The translations under genes and the position numbers were made by a program. From positions 1-18,891 of the forward strand of contig JAHAZA010000086.1 in NCBI GenBank assembly GCA_018385415.1: a DNA stretch of 18,891 nt. Direction: 5' to 3'. The notes under the pieces were generated by a model. It saw nothing but the letters and a program-made list of their open reading frames with translations, searched no databases and had not been told where the DNA came from. Source of the stretch: Treponema sp. (GTDB lineage: Bacteria; Spirochaetota; Spirochaetia; Treponematales; Treponemataceae). Shown one piece after another: positions 15,505-18,891 of this stretch; position 1 is the first letter of the stretch, and each line of letters starts with the position of its first letter.

Positions 15505-15556
15505 GAAGTTATGAAGATGGTAATGGCGAAAAACTTGAGAAAAATGAGAATATAAA
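15505..15556 (+). pseudogene. Duplicated gene scrap, copy 1
   Basis: GAAGTTATGAAGATGG followed by AATGGCGAAAAACTTGAG repeats the sequence at 16502-16540 with a four-base gap and one or two mismatches. The gap breaks the frame, so this copy reads EVMKMVMAKNLRKMRI and then stops. It precedes a plus-direction terminator, as if it were the tail of a lost plus-strand gene. Confidence 0.5.
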
Positions 15557-15569
15557 AATCAGCGAAAGT

Positions 15570-15599
15570 CCTTACCGGATAACCGATAAGGCGTTTTTT
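15570..15599 (+). terminator. Terminator after gene scrap copy 1
   Basis: CCTTA-C-CGG (15570-15578) pairs with CCG-A-TAAGG (15583-15591) around an ATAA loop, followed by CGTTTTTTATT. It sits directly at the 3' end of the convergent GNAT toxin gene. Confidence 0.7.
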
Positions 15600-15600
15600 A

Positions 15601-16113
15601 TTATCTTTCAATAGCTCTTTTAACAGTATCAACAAGCATAAAATAGCAAAGTTCATTATCATTCAGTTTTATGAAACCATAATGTTCATAAAAAGTTTTT
15701 GAAGTTTCTTTTGCATCTACAAGAATAAAGTAAACACCTGTAATATCAGACACCTGAACAATTTTCATAAATGCCTGTTTCAAAAGATCTTTGCCTAGTC
15801 CTTTACCTTTCATATTTTTGCTAACTGCCAATCTTGCAATTCTAATCGCTGGAATAGGATATTTTGGAAGGCGAATCTTATACTCATTAGGGATTTCTTT
15901 ATAACTTATTTGTGCGGTTGATAAAGTAAAATAACCACAGATTTTTCCATCATCACTTACTGCAACAAATGTTTTTCCAATCCCCAACTCATCACTCTTC
16001 AAGGCATAGCCGGAAAGAAAAGTATTTAAAGGTTCAACTTCACAATCAAATTTTTTTAATGAAGGTTTAGACTGTATATCTTTTATAGAAACAAGTTTAT
16101 ATGCAGAAATCAC
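15601..16113 (-). CDS. GNAT acetyltransferase toxin (TacT/AtaT-type)
   Basis: A 170-residue GCN5-related N-acetyltransferase of the toxin type, which acetylates the amino group of charged tRNAs with acetyl-CoA and blocks translation. The acetyl-CoA loop follows RIARLAVSKNMKGKGLGKDL (91-110, with GKGLG), and the C-terminal motif FYEHYGF (141-147) includes the likely catalytic tyrosine Y142. The length matches TacT, KacT and AtaT. It starts at GTG 16113, and its GTGA overlaps the antitoxin stop codon by four bases, so translation is coupled. The target tRNA cannot be predicted from sequence. Confidence 0.88.
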   Translation of the reverse strand: MISAYKLVSIKDIQSKPSLKKFDCEVEPLNTFLSGYALKSDELGIGKTFVAVSDDGKICGYFTLSTAQISYKEIPNEYKIRLPKYPIPAIRIARLAVSKNMKGKGLGKDLLKQAFMKIVQVSDITGVYFILVDAKETSKTFYEHYGFIKLNDNELCYFMLVDTVKRAIER

Positions 16114-16364
16114 TTGAACATTCCTTTTAATGCTTCATTTGGCTCTGGTGGATTTTCCAAAGCAGACATAACAAGATCTCTATCTCTGTTTGAAAGAATA
16201 AGCATTTCATTCTCAGCTATATCCAGTTCTGCCTGTTTAATTGACGATGACAAGATATATGATGAAAGAGAAAGATGCTTTATTTCAGCCGCTCGTTCCA
16301 AAAGAGATTTTTGAACATCTGACACTCTAAAGTCTACACGAGAATCTTTTACTGCAACTGCCAT
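16110..16364 (-). CDS. DUF1778-type antitoxin (TacA-like)
   Basis: An 84-residue antitoxin. The N-terminus is a ribbon-helix-helix DNA-binding domain (RVDFRVSDVQKSLLERAAEI then HLSLSSYIL), and the C-terminus (about 55-84, ending PPEPNEALKGMFK) is the segment that wraps and inhibits the acetyltransferase in this family. TGGAGGT lies before ATG 16364. It is the first gene of a two-gene operon with the toxin and should repress its own promoter through the repeat at 16394-16410. Confidence 0.88.
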   Translation of the reverse strand: MAVAVKDSRVDFRVSDVQKSLLERAAEIKHLSLSSYILSSSIKQAELDIAENEMLILSNRDRDLVMSALENPPEPNEALKGMFK

Positions 16365-16393
16365 AAAATACCTCCATTTATAATATAATATAT

Positions 16394-16410
16394 TGTACGG
16401 TATTTGTACA
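16394..16410. promoter_or_regulatory. Candidate operator of the toxin-antitoxin operon
   Basis: TGTAC (16394-16398), seven bases, GTACA (16406-16410) form a perfect inverted repeat 30 bases upstream of the antitoxin start. It overlaps an AT-rich stretch with TATATT and TATTAT -10 candidates. Ribbon-helix-helix antitoxins bind such sites and autoregulate. Confidence 0.55.
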
Positions 16411-16473
16411 CACAGATATAGATATAAAATATCAGTGCCTAATTCGTAAGGGATTTTGTCCCTTTTATTAAAG

Positions 16474-16600
16474 AGGTGAAATACTTGGTGAGAAGAAAGT
16501 AGAAGTTATGAAGATGGTTGTTGATGGCGAAAAGCTTGAGGCAGAAACTTATTCAGAAAAGATAACAATGGATTTGTATACAATAAAGAGAAAGAAATGA
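16474..16600 (+). pseudogene. Duplicated gene scrap, copy 2 (C-terminal fragment)
   Basis: An open frame of about 42 codons without a usable start ends at TGA 16598-16600 and reads GEKKVEVMKMVVDGEKLEAE then TYSEKITMDLYTIKRKK. It shares about 36 bases with copy 1, about 1 kb away in the same orientation, so the two copies flank the toxin-antitoxin pair. The protein family is not recognised. It looks like the tail of a truncated gene, followed by a terminator. Confidence 0.5.
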
Positions 16601-16614
16601 AAGACAAATAATTT

Positions 16615-16679
16615 GCTCTTTAAAAGAGCAAAAGCCAGATTTATGAGATTTTTTTCTCAAAAAATCGGCTTTTTTTTCA
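16615..16679 (+). terminator. Terminator within inverted element copy B
   Basis: A GCTCTT/AAGAGC hairpin (16615-16629) is followed by AGCCAGATTTATGAGA pairing imperfectly with TCTCAAAAAATCGGCT, then eight T (16670-16677). It would end transcription from gene scrap copy 2. Confidence 0.6.
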
Positions 16680-16706
16680 GGCCTTAAAATTGGAGACCTT
16701 TTTCAG
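16628..16706. repeat. Inverted element, copy B
   Basis: The reverse complement of copy A at 14058-14143, with one hairpin arm shortened (GCCGATTTTTTGAG in place of the longer arm) and the outer 36 bases identical. Together the copies form inverted repeats around a 2.5-kb segment carrying the toxin candidate, the lipoprotein and the toxin-antitoxin pair. Confidence 0.75.
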
Positions 16707-16734
16707 CTGCCTTGTTAAAAAACAGATGCCTTCT

Positions 16735-16810
16735 ATAGAAGGGGCAGGACTCGAACCTGTGGCCTCCGGGTTATGAGGAGACCTGAGAGAGACTGTACCA
16801 CGCTTTACCC
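16735..16810 (-). pseudogene. Decayed tRNA-Met (CAT), 3' half preserved
   Basis: On the minus strand the sequence from CTCATAACCCGG through AGGCCACAGG, TTCGAGT and CCTGCCCCTTCTA matches the anticodon loop, variable loop, T-arm and acceptor end of a tRNA-Met. The anticodon CAT is at 16775-16773 and the discriminator A at 16735. The T-stem pairs at four of five positions. The 5' half does not fold: the acceptor pairs only at GGG/CCC, the D-stem is lost, and the 5' anticodon stem (GTCTC) does not pair with CCCGG. Total length is tRNA-like. A preserved 3' half suggests an attachment-site remnant. A functional odd tRNA is less likely. Confidence 0.5.
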
Positions 16811-16965
16811 ATGAATATTTAACGACAATTTAATCAAATTTTATGGTGTTTTGGCTGTTTGGTCAAGTAAAAAGCTATACTCAACTATAACGAAAAATAC
16901 TTTTTTCTACCTAATTTTACTACAAAATTGTAGTCGTCGGGTCTTTTCCCCGAGTAATATAAGTT

Positions 16966-17523
16966 TTAATTCTCTATAAACTTGCAAGCTTTAAATTCTT
17001 CTTTATCAATACCAGATGGCAAACCAACTCTCATAAAGTATCTTGCAAAACTTTGGGATAAATGTTCTTTGTATGGAGAAACAAGACGTAATCTATTTTT
17101 GTCTTTTACCAGCGCTTTTAGATATTCTTTAGGTACTGAGAATATGTTATGGAAACTAACGCAGTAAAAATCAGTTACACCTTTTAGTGTAAATCTATCA
17201 AGGAGGTGATATGAAGGCAGATTTCCTTGACGCAATTGTTCCCGACCTTCTTTTGATTTTAATAATTCAAATGATTTCATTGCGTTTTGAAGAGTTGCAA
17301 TTGGACATAAAATCACATATTTAATTTTATTGTTTTCTAAATCACATGATTGAGACATTATGATGCAATCGCATTCAATATAATTCATATCAACATGAGT
17401 AGGATTTTCTTGTAGGAGCGCGTGATATTCGCTCTCTCCAGGACATATTATTCTACAATTTTCAATAATATCACCTTGTTCTAGAGATATATCATTATGT
17501 ATTTCTAAAAACCAATTCGACAT
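16966..17523 (-). CDS. SQSCD-motif protein, third gene of a compact operon
   Basis: A 185-residue protein with no signal peptide or membrane segment. I do not recognise a named family. Residues 54-75 contain the striking block IIMSQSCDLENNKIKYVILC, where SQSCD (57-61) sits at the end of a hydrophobic strand. It has the look of an active-site or metal-binding motif, with further cysteines at positions 23, 27, 51 and 53 nearby. The C-terminal half has LLDRFTLKGVTDFYCVSFHN and SQSFARYFMRVGLP. It starts three bases after the small exported protein stops, and its ribosome binding site is weak (GAGTGG), so translation is probably coupled. A defence or stress role is only a hypothesis from its neighbours. 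Confidence 0.7.
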   Translation of the reverse strand: MSNWFLEIHNDISLEQGDIIENCRIICPGESEYHALLQENPTHVDMNYIECDCIIMSQSCDLENNKIKYVILCPIATLQNAMKSFELLKSKEGREQLRQGNLPSYHLLDRFTLKGVTDFYCVSFHNIFSVPKEYLKALVKDKNRLRLVSPYKEHLSQSFARYFMRVGLPSGIDKEEFKACKFIEN

Positions 17524-17526
17524 ATA

Positions 17527-17796
17527 TTAGAACCACTCAAATTCCATCTTTTTACTTTGACATAATTCTGTTGGGATGGTTCCTTTTATTGATACTTCAA
17601 TTACATCATCGGTTGGAGTTGAATCATCTATTTCAATATAAATAACTTCTGTAGGGCAATATGGAGAAGTTTCATTTTTTATGGAAATAAACGAATCATT
17701 TGAGGCTGTATTTGTTTTCATAACCTGAGATACTGGTGTTACAGTGATTGTAGTTGCAAGGGCTATTGTTCCTGCTATTGTTACATATTTTATCAT
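17527..17796 (-). CDS. Small exported or membrane-anchored protein, second gene of the operon
   Basis: An 89-residue protein, not recognised. Residues 1-24 (MIKYVTIAGTIALATTITVT then PVSQ) are moderately hydrophobic with one early lysine and could be a signal peptide or anchor. The rest is acidic and beta-rich (EVIYIEIDDSTPTDDVIEVS) with two cysteines (SPYCPTE and TELCQSK) that could form a disulfide outside the cytoplasm. It ends in aromatic residues (MEFEWF). GAGGT is five bases before ATG 17796. It lies 17 bases after the TIGR04255-like gene and three before the next gene. Confidence 0.65.
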   Translation of the reverse strand: MIKYVTIAGTIALATTITVTPVSQVMKTNTASNDSFISIKNETSPYCPTEVIYIEIDDSTPTDDVIEVSIKGTIPTELCQSKKMEFEWF

Positions 17797-17813
17797 TACG
17801 TACCTCGGTATTT

Positions 17814-18560
17814 TTATTCGTATATTGGTTCTAAAGAATCTAAATAATTACTATCAAGAAGTGCAAAAAAATGTTTCTTTTCGAGTTTATGCAAATTACC
17901 TAATGTTTCATCAAGTATTTTCATTTCAATTTCTTGAAATTTAAAACACTCTGTATTTATTGCATCAATATCAATCATTGAAGCTTTCTTTGCAGGAGAA
18001 TTATTTATGCTTATTAATACATTATCATTTAATTGAAAAATAATCATTTTATTTGCATCGATTCTTTTTTCGAGTCTTAAAGTTGAAACATCAGATGATT
18101 CTTTCAACATTCCACATAATGAAATATTCAAATTTGTTGTTTCAGATAATGATTTATCAATTAAATTAATATATCTTAAACCTATTCGTTCGATTTCATG
18201 GACTGCCGAACTAGATTTTACTAATTCAAGTGCAGATATAACAAAATCCTTAAAAAAATCCCAACCTTTATAGGGTGCTCTGTTTGAAAAAATAATTGAT
18301 CTAGGACCTATGCCAATTGATAAATTATCATTAACCAATTGGTAATATGGTTGATACTTCATATTTGGATCAAAGTTTCTTGCTTCTTCAGGAAGATCCA
18401 ATATACCCTGTCTTTTAGGTGTAAATGTATCAAATTTTTTTGAGAGAGCCTGATATACTACTCCAAAAACAGCATCATCTGGCAGAGAAGATTTAAATCT
18501 AAGTTCGAGAATAGTCTCAACTAGAGGACATTTTTCTAGCTTTATAGGTAACTCATTCAT
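17814..18560 (-). CDS. TIGR04255-like protein, first gene of the operon
   Basis: A 248-residue cytoplasmic protein. The N-terminal block LEKCPLVETILELRFKS (about 8-24) and the overall length match the sporadically distributed TIGR04255 family (average about 250 residues), whose function is unknown. Later blocks that fit are GIGPRSIIFSN, YKGWDFFKDFV and ERIGLRYINLID. Families with this patchy distribution often lie in islands. AGGA is six bases before ATG 18560, and a perfect TATAAT lies about 12 bases before the ATG, giving a short leader. It heads a three-gene minus-strand operon whose promoter lies about 100 bases from an IS end. Confidence 0.8.
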   Translation of the reverse strand: MNELPIKLEKCPLVETILELRFKSSLPDDAVFGVVYQALSKKFDTFTPKRQGILDLPEEARNFDPNMKYQPYYQLVNDNLSIGIGPRSIIFSNRAPYKGWDFFKDFVISALELVKSSSAVHEIERIGLRYINLIDKSLSETTNLNISLCGMLKESSDVSTLRLEKRIDANKMIIFQLNDNVLISINNSPAKKASMIDIDAINTECFKFQEIEMKILDETLGNLHKLEKKHFFALLDSNYLDSLEPIYE

Positions 18561-18702
18561 ATTAATCCTAATTATATAACAATATTACCGTATCATTGTA
18601 ACATAAAAATTTAGAATTGAATATAGTTATTAAAAACTTATCCAAATATAAAAACAAAAGGGGGCTATCCAAAAAGAATGGGGCAGCCCCAATTATTTTA
18701 AA

Positions 18703-18737
18703 TTTACAAGTGAATTTAAATCTGCTAAAATTTAAAT
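18703..18737 (+). promoter_or_regulatory. Promoter of the transposase, leaderless type
   Basis: TTTACA (18703-18708), exactly 17 bases, TAAAAT (18726-18731), six bases, ATG 18738. No ribosome binding site is present. A palindrome TTAAATT/AATTTAA (18698-18720) overlaps it. Confidence 0.5.
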
Positions 18738-18891
18738 ATGAGCAGAGGCGTAAGCGATAAAATCACATACAAACAATATAACCAAGACGAGCAGTGGCTC
18801 CTGCCACCAAGTCTGGGTGAGCTGGTTCCGAATAATCATTTTGTAATAATTGTCAGTAAAACAGTAGATGAACTCGAAATTGAAGAAGACT
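18738..18891 (+). CDS. IS1182-family transposase, N-terminal fragment
   Basis: The first 51 codons of a transposase, open to the right edge. Residues 10-32 (TYKQYNQDEQWLLPPSLGEL then VPN) match the typical N-terminus of IS1182/IS4-type DDE transposases (YK.YNQ...LLP.SL.ELVP.NH), followed by HFVIIVSKTVDELE. The catalytic domain is outside the window, so it is not known whether the gene is intact. Confidence 0.8.
   Translation, partial: MSRGVSDKITYKQYNQDEQWLLPPSLGELVPNNHFVIIVSKTVDELEIEED

Larger units (their letters stand above)
15226..15600. other. Intergenic region: promoter, terminators and tandem repeats
   Basis: This 375-base gap contains the lipoprotein promoter, a strong minus-direction terminator, a 7-base tandem repeat array, a short duplicated gene scrap and a plus-direction terminator. 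The frame across the repeats on the minus strand (15251-15481) is a translation of repeats and a hairpin and is not called as a gene. Confidence 0.6.
16365..16965. other. Intergenic region with remnants
   Basis: This 600-base stretch has no intact gene. In order it contains the toxin-antitoxin promoter and operator, a small hairpin (AAGGGA 16448-16453 with TCCCTT 16459-16464), gene scrap copy 2, inverted element copy B, a decayed tRNA-Met, and AT-rich sequence with a perfect palindrome CTACAAAATTGTAG (16920-16933) and a weak CGGG/CCCCG hairpin (16938-16952) just after the next operon. Confidence 0.6.
18660..18891 (+). mobile_element. Left end of an IS1182-like insertion sequence (truncated by the window)
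   Basis: The probable end begins GGGGGCTATCCAAAAAG at 18660, similar to IS1182-type termini (GGGGCTGTCC...AAAAAG pattern). GGGGCT (18661-18666) can pair with AGCCCC (18685-18690), a hairpin that may stop transcription from entering the element. The transposase start follows. The right end and target duplication are outside the window. Confidence 0.65.

Noticed and set aside
14058..16810. Integron cassette array with attC sites
   Set aside because: The hairpins resemble terminators, no conserved GTTRRRY/RYYYAAC core pairs were seen, genes point in both directions, and no integrase is present.
16735..16810. Intact functional tRNA-Met
   Set aside because: The D-stem and the 5' anticodon stem do not pair, and only three acceptor pairs are convincing in the fold I can draw by eye.

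Overview
The window reads as an AT-rich spirochaete chromosome, most likely a gut or rumen Treponema. This is inferred from protein resemblance and gene style: an OmpA-family outer-membrane protein, a tvpA-like lipoprotein, c-di-GMP enzymes and a stand-alone AICAR transformylase. No 16S gene or other species marker is present, so the genus is a judgement.

Positions 1-13986 look like ordinary chromosome. On the left are the 3' end of a sugar isomerase of the L-fucose/L-arabinose isomerase type, a LacI-family regulator behind a strong terminator, a SpoU-type RNA methyltransferase and a YfcE-like phosphodiesterase. A minus-strand pair follows (MATE exporter then OmpA-family protein), divergent from an HD-domain hydrolase. 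Next come a phosphoglucomutase/phosphomannomutase, a small exported helical protein, a eukaryote-like single-domain AICAR transformylase (purH), and a divergent pair of c-di-GMP enzymes (a seven-helix GGDEF protein and a GGDEF-EAL protein). A two-helix 60-residue membrane peptide closes this part.

From about 13990 to the right edge the window becomes accessory. It holds hairpin-rich spacers, a 42-codon holin-like toxin candidate with an occludable ribosome binding site, and a lipoprotein whose last 45 codons look like the variable region of a diversity-generating retroelement (DGR) target. It also holds nine tandem 7-base repeats, a DUF1778/GNAT toxin-antitoxin pair, duplicated gene scraps, an inverted pair of about 80-base hairpin elements, and the 3' half of a decayed tRNA-Met. 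A compact three-gene operon (TIGR04255-like protein, small exported protein, SQSCD-motif protein) follows, and then the left end and transposase start of an IS1182-like element. This is the composition of an integration hot spot or genomic island.

A second theme runs across the window. At least five genes have a -10-like hexamer 6-7 bases before the ATG and no Shine-Dalgarno sequence, four of them with a plausible -35 box, which suggests leaderless mRNAs. Neighbouring genes have clear GGAGG-type sites. These promoter positions also settle several start codons. The best candidate for an undescribed system is the three-gene operon at 16966-18560; the DGR-like lipoprotein and the holin-like toxin come next.
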